Below, piece by piece: positions 6,621 through 13,716 of a stretch of 14,020 bases of DNA. The DNA comes from a bacterium (GTDB lineage Bacteria; Bdellovibrionota_C; UBA2361; OMII01): the NCBI GenBank assembly GCA_017853915.1, contig JAFMIS010000022.1, positions 1 to 14,020 of the forward strand. Reading direction: 5' to 3'. The position numbers and the translations under genes were made by a program. Under the pieces are notes generated by a model that was given only the letters and a program-made list of their open reading frames with translations, had not been told where the DNA came from and did not search any database. Position 1 is the stretch's first letter. Each line of letters begins with the position of its first letter.

Positions 6621-7411
6621 AGATCGCCATCGTCGGCGTGGGAAATTTAGGCTCTGTGCTAGCGCAGAGCCTTTTAGCGCATGGGGTTCCCCGAGAGGAT
6701 ATCATTCTCGTCGCGCGAAATAAGTCAAAACACGACGAGATCCATGAAGTTGTCGGATGTCGGCCCGTCGATCTACCGCGGCTTTCAGACAAGGACATCC
6801 TCATTATCGCGGTCAAACCTCAAGATATGGGAGATGCGTGCGATAGCATACGACACTCCCTCTCGTCGGAGACAGTTGTTCTATCAGTCATGGCTGGGGT
6901 TTCATGCGGCGCGTTAGAAGAGCGCTTAAATCATCGCGCCATCGCGCGCGCGATGCCAAACCTCGGTGCTCGTGTGCGGGAGAGCGCCACCGCTTTTTTT
7001 CTTCCCAATTCGTTGACCGCAGCGCAGGTAGATAGAGTCGAGAAAGTTATAATGAGCTGTGGGCGTGGATGGCGAGTTGACCGCGAAGAGTTGGTTGACG
7101 TCGCGACTGCGGTTGCTGGCTCAGGACCAGCCTACATATGTTGGCTTGCGGAACAGATGGAGATCGTCGCGCGCGATAGCGGCATCGCTCCCGGGGACGC
7201 ACATGCCCTGGTGTTGCAGACTCTGAAGGGAGCTGTTTCGTATCTTGAACACGATGGAGCGACCTTTGCCGAGTTGCGAGCTCGAGTTACCTCTCCCAAC
7301 GGTACAACGGCGGCAGCCTTAGCCACGCTCGAGGAGTCGTCCGCTCATACCATCGTGCGAGATGCTGTTCGCGCCGCGATTCATCGGGCGATTGAGTTGG
7401 GTCGGCAGTAA
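6617..7411 (+). CDS. proC: Pyrroline-5-carboxylate reductase
   Basis: ProC performs the last step of proline synthesis, NAD(P)H-dependent reduction of 1-pyrroline-5-carboxylate to L-proline, in the cytoplasm. The 264 residues are of normal length. Visible features are the N-terminal Rossmann motif GVGNLG (7-12), AVKPQ (65-69), RAMPN (111-115), the dimerisation-domain signature AGSGPAY (167-173) and VTSPNGTT (224-231). The family's usual VTSPGGTT has glycine where this protein has N228. The start overlaps the end of yggX, so ribosomes can re-initiate directly. The last codons form part of a short tandem repeat that continues past the stop. Confidence 0.95.
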   Translation: MKIAIVGVGNLGSVLAQSLLAHGVPREDIILVARNKSKHDEIHEVVGCRPVDLPRLSDKDILIIAVKPQDMGDACDSIRHSLSSETVVLSVMAGVSCGALEERLNHRAIARAMPNLGARVRESATAFFLPNSLTAAQVDRVEKVIMSCGRGWRVDREELVDVATAVAGSGPAYICWLAEQMEIVARDSGIAPGDAHALVLQTLKGAVSYLEHDGATFAELRARVTSPNGTTAAALATLEESSAHTIVRDAVRAAIHRAIELGRQ

Positions 7412-7442
7412 GTTGGTCGACAGTGAGTGGGTCGACAGTGTT
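7396..7442. repeat. Three 15-16 bp tandem units across the proC stop
   Basis: The units GTTGGGTCGGCAGTAA (7396-7411), GTTGGTCGACAGTGA (7412-7426) and GTGGGTCGACAGTGTT (7427-7442) follow head to tail. The first unit contains the end of proC including its stop, so the other two probably arose by slippage from the gene end. Confidence 0.65.
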
Positions 7443-7455
7443 GATCTGGCGTCCG

Positions 7456-7474
7456 ATCGGCCTATCGTGCCGAT
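7456..7474. repeat. Inverted repeat after proC
   Basis: ATCGGC (7456-7461) and GCCGAT (7469-7474) flank 7 bases; a competing stem CTATCG/CGATAG (7462-7467, 7471-7476) overlaps it. No T-run follows, so it is not a standard terminator. It could be an operator or a weak 3' hairpin. Confidence 0.35.
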
Positions 7475-7746
7475 AGTTGTCGTAAGGGACTGAAATTAAA
7501 TCGTTTTCTATTTATCTATCTTTGTCCTCAAGGCTTTTCTCGGTTGGGTCGACTACTTCTGTAGCAGGCAGTAAGGCCCTTTCTTGTGTAACCACGTTGT
7601 AAACCCTCGCGACCGCCGGTGAGCCCTGGCGATGCGTACGATGAAGAGGGGTTGGCAGTTGTTGAACTGCTCAACAAGCACCGAATCGCTGTTCTCTCGG
7701 AGATCTTGATTGAGCCGAAGCGTTAAAGAAAGACGAGAGTGTACCT
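7475..7746. other. Gap between proC and fliS
   Basis: No convincing gene is seen. An AT-rich stretch at 7495-7530 could belong to a promoter, but no good hexamer pair stands out. GCAGTT/AACTGC (7655-7660, 7665-7670) can form a small hairpin. A 35-codon frame (7619-7726) is described separately. Confidence 0.4.
7619..7726 (+). CDS. Possible 35-residue small protein before fliS
   Basis: From GTG 7619 the frame encodes VSPGDAYDEEGLAVVELLNK and continues HRIAVLSEILIEPKR before TAA at 7724. It has a charged N-terminus and a helix-like hydrophobic second half, and its codon choice resembles a real gene more than the other frames do. There is no ribosome site before the GTG, and the frame is closed by a stop at about 7588. 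It may be a small gene, the remnant of a longer one, or chance. It ends 20 bases before fliS. Confidence 0.22.
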   Translation: MSPGDAYDEEGLAVVELLNKHRIAVLSEILIEPKR

Positions 7747-8199
7747 ATGCAAGGTAAGAACGCACACGCAACATATCAAACAGTCCAGATCACTACCACT
7801 GATCGTGGTCGTTTGCTGCTGATGATGTATGAGGGGGCTATTAAGTTCTTAAAGCAGTCAAAAGCTGGCCTCGAAGAGAAGGATATCGCGAAATTCTGTC
7901 GATTTTTGAACAAAGGGCAGGCCATTATCGCAGAGCTGATGAACACTCTCGATCATGAAAAAGGGGGAACGATCGCCCGTGACCTCGATCGACTTTACGA
8001 TTTCATGCTGTTCTATCTCAGTGAAGCAAACCTGTATCGGGATGGTGAGAGAATCACTAAGGTGATCGGACTAGTCGAGATGATCTATTCTGCCTACAAA
8101 GAGATCATCGAGGGCAAATCCTCAGGTCCCGAACTGTCAAACTCCGACGAGAACGCTCGTGTTGGAGAGGCCCTAAAGCGGATGCAGATTAGTCTGTAG
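7747..8199 (+). CDS. fliS: Flagellar export chaperone FliS
   Basis: FliS binds the disordered C-terminus of newly made flagellin in the cytoplasm, stops it polymerising and delivers it to the flagellar export gate. The 150 residues contain the family pattern: the YQTVQITTTDRGRLLLMMYE start (10-29), the AIKFL helix (31-35), FLNKGQAIIAELMNTLD (53-69), IARDLDRLYDFMLFYLSEAN (76-95) and a late helix around VIGLVEMIYSAYKEII (106-121). The tail (122-150) is somewhat longer than in short FliS proteins. A weak ribosome site, GACGAGAG, ends 7 bases before the ATG. No flagellin or fliD gene is in the window. The genes downstream are glycosyltransferases, a common setting for flagellin modification. Confidence 0.93.
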   Translation: MQGKNAHATYQTVQITTTDRGRLLLMMYEGAIKFLKQSKAGLEEKDIAKFCRFLNKGQAIIAELMNTLDHEKGGTIARDLDRLYDFMLFYLSEANLYRDGERITKVIGLVEMIYSAYKEIIEGKSSGPELSNSDENARVGEALKRMQISL

Positions 8200-8206
8200 C
8201 TGGGTC

Positions 8207-8234
8207 TTGCCAGGGTGAAAATGCTTCCTGGCAG
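8207..8234 (+). terminator. Hairpin just after fliS, possible weak terminator
   Basis: TTGCCAGG (8207-8214) and CCTGGCAG (8227-8234) form an 8-bp stem, including one G-T wobble, around 12 bases. It begins 7 bases after the fliS stop. No T-run follows, so it may stop transcription only partly, act with Rho, or protect the 3' end. Confidence 0.35.
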
Positions 8235-8321
8235 GCGAGCCCCGCCCCGCGCCACATCGGCTCCATCAAATCCCAAGATTTTTTCTAATCCGGGTTCATT
8301 AGACGATCCAACCGTGGTGGG

Positions 8322-8540
8322 CCATCCCCACAATCCCTTGGTGTTTCAATGTGTTGAGCCCGTACTCTGGGGGATGGAGTGGCTTGAACAGAATTTGAGG
8401 CTTTCTGTAACTACATCGCATCTTTATACCGAGAGACCCTCCATCTACCGGGTACCCTGTGGGGTGCCTCATTGATGGAAGCGCGGAGACGGGAAGGGGG
8501 CAGCCCCGAAGTGCTGAAATGGTCAGGCATCCCGTGTCTC
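8322..8540 (+). promoter_or_regulatory. Candidate structured leader with alternative pairings
   Basis: Four segments can pair in competing ways. A is CCATCCCC (8322-8329) and pairs with B, GGGGATGG (8370-8377). B, as GATGGAG (8373-8379), also pairs with C, CTCCATC (8439-8445). C also pairs with D, GATGGA (8474-8479). A:B plus C:D excludes B:C, as in an attenuator or riboswitch. Inner hairpins are ACAGAA/TTCTGT (8388-8393, 8403-8408) and GGTACCC/GGGTGCC (8451-8457, 8462-8468). A third arm, GAGACGGGA (8486-8494) with TCCC-GT-GTCTC (8530-8540), ends 31 bases before the next ATG. No T-run follows, so control of translation seems likelier than termination. I match it to no known riboswitch. Confidence 0.35.
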
Positions 8541-8571
8541 ATGGCGCGCGTAGATTCTGGATTGCGAAGCG

Positions 8572-11355
8572 ATGAAATCACAAGAGGCCCTATCTGAAAT
8601 TATGCGGAGTGATTGGAACCGTCGGGTCAGGCATGACTACCGGTTCTGGATCACGAATGAAGTCTCTTCCGGTTCGACGCTCTGGGAAGATGGCGCCCGC
8701 GATTTTGAGATGATTCATCATGGGATCACCCCCGATCCATCGCATACCGCTCTTGAGATAGGTTGTGGGGTAGGGCGTATGCTCCCCGCGGCACGAAAGC
8801 TTTATCAACGCGTCATTGGAGTTGATGTCTCCTCCAGTGCCATCGAAAAAGCCCGAGAGTTATTATGTTCGCACGAGGGAATCGAAGTTCACGCTACCTC
8901 TGGATGCGCCCTGTCGGGCATTGAGAGTGGCTCAGTCGATTTTGTGTGGAGCTTCGCCGCGCTTCCTCATATGCCAGTGCGAATTATCGCCGCCTATCTG
9001 GCGGAGATAAAGAGGGTCCTTTGCCCCTCAGGCATAGCGCGACTTCAGATGTTTGTTGGTGGACAGAGTGGAGTTTCAGAGACTGATACTCTGCGCTTGA
9101 GAGCGTTCACCAAGTCAAATATCGAGCAAGCGCTCGTCAGCGCTGGAATGGCTCTTGAATCAATCACTCCGACTCGGTTTCCTCTGTCTGATCTTTTGGA
9201 CGACATAGGGCTTGAGGCGGTGATTGTGACAGCGCGCCCCGCAGCGAGGCACAGTGAAGCAATAGACGTGATCGCGCGGTGGTTGTGTCCCAGCGGAGAG
9301 AGTGCCTCTGAGTCCTCCCTAGCATCATCTCAATTCGAAGCGTGGTTCGCTCTGCACTACGCGGACAAGCTCTACCACGATGGTGACTTCGATCGAGCGC
9401 GAGATGCTCTTGAGTACGTCACCCAGTATTGTAAAGCGGCGCAGATCGATATTCGAGACACGCTGGAAAACATCGAACAGGCTGCGAAGCGATCCACCAA
9501 AACAGCGGGAGTATCGTCCCCCCCCGACTTCTACTCAACAAATATGGCTGTCCTGAGGGAGCGATTTCCCTCGGTGTATCACCAGTTGCGTGCTCACTCT
9601 CAATCCTCCACCTCAACGATCGAGATTCGTGAGACCGCGGAGGGACCAACGCTCTGGTTCAATAAAACATGCATGGACCACCCTCAAAAGCCACGTTCGG
9701 GAGCCGATGCGTGGGTAAAGCGATCGCTCAACGACAGCAGGATGTCGAAAGCCTCGCATCTCTGTGTCGTGGGTATGGGGTGTGGGTATCACCTTGAAAG
9801 CCTGGTGGTTCGGGGATCTCACGCGGTGTCCTGCGTGGAGCCATCGATTGAGAGCTTTGTCCGTGCCATTCGTGCGCGGGATATGTCGCATCTCCTAGGC
9901 CAACTAAGCAACCTCGTCGTGGGAGAGGAGACTGGTCAGTTGGTATGTGATGGTGAGGCTGAGGTCTTGGTGCGTCCCCAAGAGATGGTCGCGCACGCCT
10001 CATTTGTTCAGGCCTTTACGAGCTCATTCTACGGTCGACGAGGCCTCTCGGTGCTGCATCCGCGTATAGCTGTGTTGGGACCGCTGCAGGGTGGAACGCT
10101 GCCGATTGGCCAATACACGACGTCAGCACTCTCACGATTGGATCAGCATGTGCGCGGTATCGACATGAGTGGATTTAACGGCGCTTACGAAAAGATCGGC
10201 GGACTCGTTCGGGACGACGTTCGACAGAATGTTTCGCGGCAAGCGTACGTTGAGATGCTCTCCGCGATACTGCTCGAGAGTTTTACAGAAAAGCCGGTCG
10301 ATATCCTTATCTGTATGGCTCAAGCGCCGATATCGGCGCGAGCGCTTCAGGAGTTGCGTCGACGTGGTGTTGTCACCGTACTCTGGTTCCTCGAGGATTA
10401 CCTCCGCTTCACATATTGGCGGGAGATGGCGCGCTACTACGATCACGTTTTTACGATCCAACGCGGACCCTGTATTGAGGCGATTCAAGCGGCGGGGGCT
10501 GGACATGTGCACTACCTGCCGGCCGCGTGTGATCCATACATCCACACTCCATTGGAGGTCTCCGAGGAGGATCGCCAGACGTGGGGCTCGCCACTATCAT
10601 TCGTTGGGGCTGGTTACTATAATCGCCAGCAAACCTTCGCCAACCTAGCTCACTATCCCTTCAAAATTTGGGGCAGCGAGTGGCCCCTCTGTAAGCCGTT
10701 TGACAGGATGGTCCAGCAGAACGCCCGTCGTATAGCTCCCGAGGAATACATAAAGATATTCAATGCCACGGATATTAATATCAATCTGCACTCAAGCAGT
10801 GAGCGCGACGGCGTTGACCCAACTGGGGACTTCTTAAATCCACGCACGTTCGAGCTGGCAGCCTGTGGCGCGTTCCAATTAGTGGACGAGCGCAGTCTTT
10901 TGGCGGAAGCGTTTGATGTGGGCTCTGAGATCATTACCTTCAACTCACTTCCCGATCTCCGAGATAAAATTGACTTTTATATGGAGCGTCCGGAGGAGAG
11001 AAAACGTATTGGAGAGCGCGCGCGGCAGAGAGCCTTGCGCGAGCACACCTATGAGGCTCGCCTGCGACAGATGTTGTCCATGATCTATGGGCATGAGTAC
11101 CAAAAGCTCAAGAGTCGGGAACAGAGCAGTCCATGGCTTGAGATGGCGCGAAAAGCTGATTTCGATCCTGAGCTTCGCGAACGGTGCGAAAAAGCCTTTG
11201 CGCGCGGCGCGGAGCCAACGCTTGATGGTCTCGTGGAGGATATCACCCTTGGTCAGGGGAATCTCACGGAAGCTGAGCAAAAATTACTGTTCCTGTTCCA
11301 TGTGCGCAAGCAGATCACACGCATGGAATCCGAGGAAGCTGGAAAAGAAAAGTGA
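8572..11355 (+). CDS. Methyltransferase-CgeB-like glycosyltransferase fusion
   Basis: This 927-residue, probably cytoplasmic protein has at least three parts. Residues about 40-165 form a class I SAM-dependent methyltransferase: LEIGCGVGRM (61-70), VIGVDVS (81-87), SVDFVWSFAALPH (121-133) and KRVLCPSG (147-154). A short helical stretch (255-305) could be one or two TPR-like repeats. A second nucleotide-binding-like segment, LCVVGMGCGYHLESLV (397-412) with a following VEPS (422-425), opens a section (about 320-840) like CgeB-type glycosyltransferases. Its end, NPRTFELAACGAFQLVDERS (756-775) and ERARQRALREHTYEARLRQM (815-834), fits the GT1-like C-terminal domain. The protein probably adds and methylates sugars on flagellin or another surface target; substrate and sugar are unknown. 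The start is not firm: no clear ribosome site precedes ATG 8572, and ATG 8602 is an alternative. It overlaps the next gene. Confidence 0.82.
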   Translation: MKSQEALSEIMRSDWNRRVRHDYRFWITNEVSSGSTLWEDGARDFEMIHHGITPDPSHTALEIGCGVGRMLPAARKLYQRVIGVDVSSSAIEKARELLCSHEGIEVHATSGCALSGIESGSVDFVWSFAALPHMPVRIIAAYLAEIKRVLCPSGIARLQMFVGGQSGVSETDTLRLRAFTKSNIEQALVSAGMALESITPTRFPLSDLLDDIGLEAVIVTARPAARHSEAIDVIARWLCPSGESASESSLASSQFEAWFALHYADKLYHDGDFDRARDALEYVTQYCKAAQIDIRDTLENIEQAAKRSTKTAGVSSPPDFYSTNMAVLRERFPSVYHQLRAHSQSSTSTIEIRETAEGPTLWFNKTCMDHPQKPRSGADAWVKRSLNDSRMSKASHLCVVGMGCGYHLESLVVRGSHAVSCVEPSIESFVRAIRARDMSHLLGQLSNLVVGEETGQLVCDGEAEVLVRPQEMVAHASFVQAFTSSFYGRRGLSVLHPRIAVLGPLQGGTLPIGQYTTSALSRLDQHVRGIDMSGFNGAYEKIGGLVRDDVRQNVSRQAYVEMLSAILLESFTEKPVDILICMAQAPISARALQELRRRGVVTVLWFLEDYLRFTYWREMARYYDHVFTIQRGPCIEAIQAAGAGHVHYLPAACDPYIHTPLEVSEEDRQTWGSPLSFVGAGYYNRQQTFANLAHYPFKIWGSEWPLCKPFDRMVQQNARRIAPEEYIKIFNATDININLHSSSERDGVDPTGDFLNPRTFELAACGAFQLVDERSLLAEAFDVGSEIITFNSLPDLRDKIDFYMERPEERKRIGERARQRALREHTYEARLRQMLSMIYGHEYQKLKSREQSSPWLEMARKADFDPELRERCEKAFARGAEPTLDGLVEDITLGQGNLTEAEQKLLFLFHVRKQITRMESEEAGKEK

Positions 11356-13016
11356 TTGGTATGAAGCGAAGGTATCCGAGAAAGAAAAAAGTATTGCTGG
11401 TAAATATTACCCGCCTCGGGGATATGCTCCAGGCGACGCCAACAATCGCGGGAATTAAGCAAGAGAACCCTGACTGCCATATTACGGTACTGGTGGAGAA
11501 GCAGGTCGAGGATGTCTGTCACATTTTGCCCCACATCGATCAGGTGATCGGAATTGATCTTGGGTTCGCGTGTCGAGCGCTCGCTGCCGAGGGAAGCGGA
11601 ATAATTGACGCATACCAGTATGTATCTAGTCTCGTTGATAGGTTGAAAGCAGAGGAGTTTGATTACTGCCTTAATATGTCTTCGTCGGCCTATACGGCAA
11701 TTTTGCTGCGTCTCTTAGGGATTCAAAACACCGGGGGATGGTCGTCTGATGAGGAGGGATACCGAGTGATTGAGTCGGAGTGGACGCGGCTCTTTGCTAC
11801 CAGTGTGCACCACCAGAATAGGCAGTTTAATTCCCTAAATCTCGTTGATGTGTTTCGCTGTTCAGCCGACGTTGAGCAACACCCTCGAAAGCTTCTGGTG
11901 CAGATAGAGCCAGCTGCCAAAGAGCACTGCCAGAAACTCCTTAGTGAGGCAGGTTTTACCAATACAGGGCCACTCATCGCGGTACAAGCGGGTGCAAGCC
12001 AGGCTAAGCGGCAGTGGTCACCAGCGCGGTTTGTAGAGATGGTTCGGCTGCTCGACAAGAAATATAACGCTCGCATCGTTCTCACCGGCGCGCCAAAGGA
12101 GCTTTCGATAGTGAATCCGATAGTCGAGGGCTGCGCATCCTCAAATGTTCTTTCAATTGTCGGGAAGACATCGATACCGCAGCTAGCGGCCATGTTAAGT
12201 CTCTGCGATGTGCTCGTTACCGGAGATACCGGCCCCATGCATATCGCGGTCGCGGCAGGCACTCCCGTCGTATCGATGTTTCTCGCCTCTGCGTATGGAT
12301 TTGAGACGGGCCCCTACAGTGAGGGAAACCTTGTCTTGCAGCCGGTCATCGGGTGTGGCCCGTGCAATCCGAACAAGCCATGTAGCAAGCCTGATTGCCA
12401 CGATATGTTGAACCCAGAGTTGATAGCGCATCTCGCGGCGGCGCGAGCGCTTGGAGAGGTTACCGAAGTTCCACACGAACTGGCGCCTCCTCATCAGGTG
12501 ATCGTCTATCGTTCTCAATTCGATGATGTGGGATTTTGTGATCTTGTGCCGATCAATTGTCCTGAAGGGGACCGCTTCACACGACATCGGACGGCATATC
12601 GAAAATTATGGCTCGATGACTTGGGAGGATTGCCTCTTCCAGCAGCAAATTCAGCCTCACGAGCGCAACGTGGTTTGCGTGTCATTGATGAGGGGCTTGA
12701 GGGGCTTTCTGAAATATCCGCCTGTGCTGAGCGTGGTCAGGGGCTGATGAGTGAGTTGAAGCAGTTGATCCTTGACACGCGTGCTCCGGCGGCACAACTC
12801 GCCCGGGTCAATAGCTCGGTTGTTGAATTAGATAGAGAAATCGAGGAGTTGGGGTATCGATTTGGTCCTTTCGGAGCGCTCACGCGCATGTTCATTTTCG
12901 CTAAGGAAAATTTGAAGGGATCCGACGCCCTGTCCCTCGCATCTCAAATGAATAGTGTTTACCGAGATTTAAGTAGGCGGTGTGAAAAATTCCGACAGTT
13001 CTATCAGGAAGCGTGA
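11352..13016 (+). CDS. GT9 (heptosyltransferase-like) glycosyltransferase with helical tail
   Basis: The first 370 residues are a glycosyltransferase family 9 protein with two Rossmann halves. It opens KKKVLLVNITRLGDMLQATP (11-30), the hallmark of ADP-heptose:LPS heptosyltransferases. The donor-binding half shows VQAGASQAKRQWS (211-223), VLTGAPKE (243-250) and VTGDTGPMHIAVAAGTPVVS (289-308). Cysteines C335, C338, C344 and C349 lie at the GCGPCNPNKPC stretch, as in many GT9 enzymes. Residues about 380-554 are an extension not found in classical WaaC/WaaF, largely helical from 440 on. The neighbours fliS and the fusion glycosyltransferase favour flagellin or surface glycan work over core LPS synthesis. 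GTG 11352 overlaps the previous stop (GTGA); ATG 11361 would start the protein three residues later and is equally plausible. Confidence 0.86.
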   Translation: MIGMKRRYPRKKKVLLVNITRLGDMLQATPTIAGIKQENPDCHITVLVEKQVEDVCHILPHIDQVIGIDLGFACRALAAEGSGIIDAYQYVSSLVDRLKAEEFDYCLNMSSSAYTAILLRLLGIQNTGGWSSDEEGYRVIESEWTRLFATSVHHQNRQFNSLNLVDVFRCSADVEQHPRKLLVQIEPAAKEHCQKLLSEAGFTNTGPLIAVQAGASQAKRQWSPARFVEMVRLLDKKYNARIVLTGAPKELSIVNPIVEGCASSNVLSIVGKTSIPQLAAMLSLCDVLVTGDTGPMHIAVAAGTPVVSMFLASAYGFETGPYSEGNLVLQPVIGCGPCNPNKPCSKPDCHDMLNPELIAHLAAARALGEVTEVPHELAPPHQVIVYRSQFDDVGFCDLVPINCPEGDRFTRHRTAYRKLWLDDLGGLPLPAANSASRAQRGLRVIDEGLEGLSEISACAERGQGLMSELKQLILDTRAPAAQLARVNSSVVELDREIEELGYRFGPFGALTRMFIFAKENLKGSDALSLASQMNSVYRDLSRRCEKFRQFYQEA

Positions 13017-13054
13017 GCGAACATCTATCACAAAACTAGTAAGGTGAGGCTGAT

Positions 13055-13663
13055 ATGATACGAGTAAAAATCAATGGCACTGAGGCAGAACTCCCAATCC
13101 AAAGTGTGCCCAAGTTCACAGATCTGCTCGAAATAGTTAAGACCCATATTGATCCCGAACACATGATTACGGAGGTCACCATTGACGGTCGAGATCTCAC
13201 TGATGAGGAGTGGACGAGCACTGTCGCCATGATACAAGGAGAGACTCTGGACATTTGGACGGGAGAGCCCGATCTCTATGTAGCCGACAAGATGCAGGAC
13301 GCCTCCGGCGTGATTCGTTCCTGTTTGCTTGAGTTTCAGGACGCGCGAAAAGGTTTTCAAGAAGGGGATTCGGTTAATGGCAATGCTCGCCTGAAAAACG
13401 CGGTGGATACGCTCAAGGCGTTTTTTGAGTGGTATGGCACACTGATTCAACTGGTCTCAGAAGAGAGGCGCGGTAAGATGGATATCACAACTGAGGTGAT
13501 TGATATCTCAGAAACCTGTAAAAAGATCTGCCAACAACAGATGTATCAGTCATGGTGGGCGCTCGGAGAGAGCCTGGAAAAAGATCTTGAGCCAAAGCTC
13601 GATCACCTCGAGAATACCTGTCGTCGAGCCGCAATCGACGTTCAAGTTTCCCCGGGTGAGTAG
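13055..13663 (+). CDS. Unrecognised 202-residue protein of the glycosylation operon
   Basis: I do not recognise this protein. Residues 1-70 look like a small beta-rich domain: strands around IRVKING (2-8), a helix TDLLEIVKTHI (22-32), then ITEVTIDGRDL (38-48) and GETLDIWTG (62-70), an arrangement reminiscent of a beta-grasp (ubiquitin-like) fold. Residues 78-190 look all-helical, with KNAVDTLKAFFEWYGTLIQL (114-133) and a helix pair near the end. There are four cysteines (90, 155, 159, 189), no signal peptide and no membrane segment. AAGGTGAGG stands 5 bases before the ATG, and the gene follows the GT9 gene by 38 bases, so it is probably in the same operon. A helper of flagellin modification or a flagellar chaperone would fit the location, but nothing in the sequence proves it. 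Confidence 0.75.
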   Translation: MIRVKINGTEAELPIQSVPKFTDLLEIVKTHIDPEHMITEVTIDGRDLTDEEWTSTVAMIQGETLDIWTGEPDLYVADKMQDASGVIRSCLLEFQDARKGFQEGDSVNGNARLKNAVDTLKAFFEWYGTLIQLVSEERRGKMDITTEVIDISETCKKICQQQMYQSWWALGESLEKDLEPKLDHLENTCRRAAIDVQVSPGE

Positions 13664-13716
13664 CGGCATCCGTTCGTTCAGGATCACGATAATATCGTAA
13701 GCGGCCCATGTGCCAC

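Noticed and set aside
7450..7476. Sigma-28 (FliA) promoter for fliS, from GCCGATAG at 7469-7476
   Set aside because: The -10-like octamer matches 7 of 8, but the sequence 11 bases upstream (CGTCCGAT) does not resemble TAAAGTTT, and it lies 270 bases from fliS.
8284..8303. Terminator of fliS from TCTAAT/ATTAGA and the nearby T-run
   Set aside because: The T-run (8279-8284) precedes the hairpin instead of following it, and the stem is AT-rich.
8215..8475. 86-residue open frame after fliS
   Set aside because: Its start lies in the loop of the fliS hairpin, it has no ribosome site, the composition is not protein-like, and it overlaps the proposed RNA structure.
9419..10545. Antisense open frames inside the fusion gene (9419-9649, 9613-9891, 10132-10545)
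   Set aside because: They are shadows of the coding strand, with no ribosome sites and no recognisable protein features.
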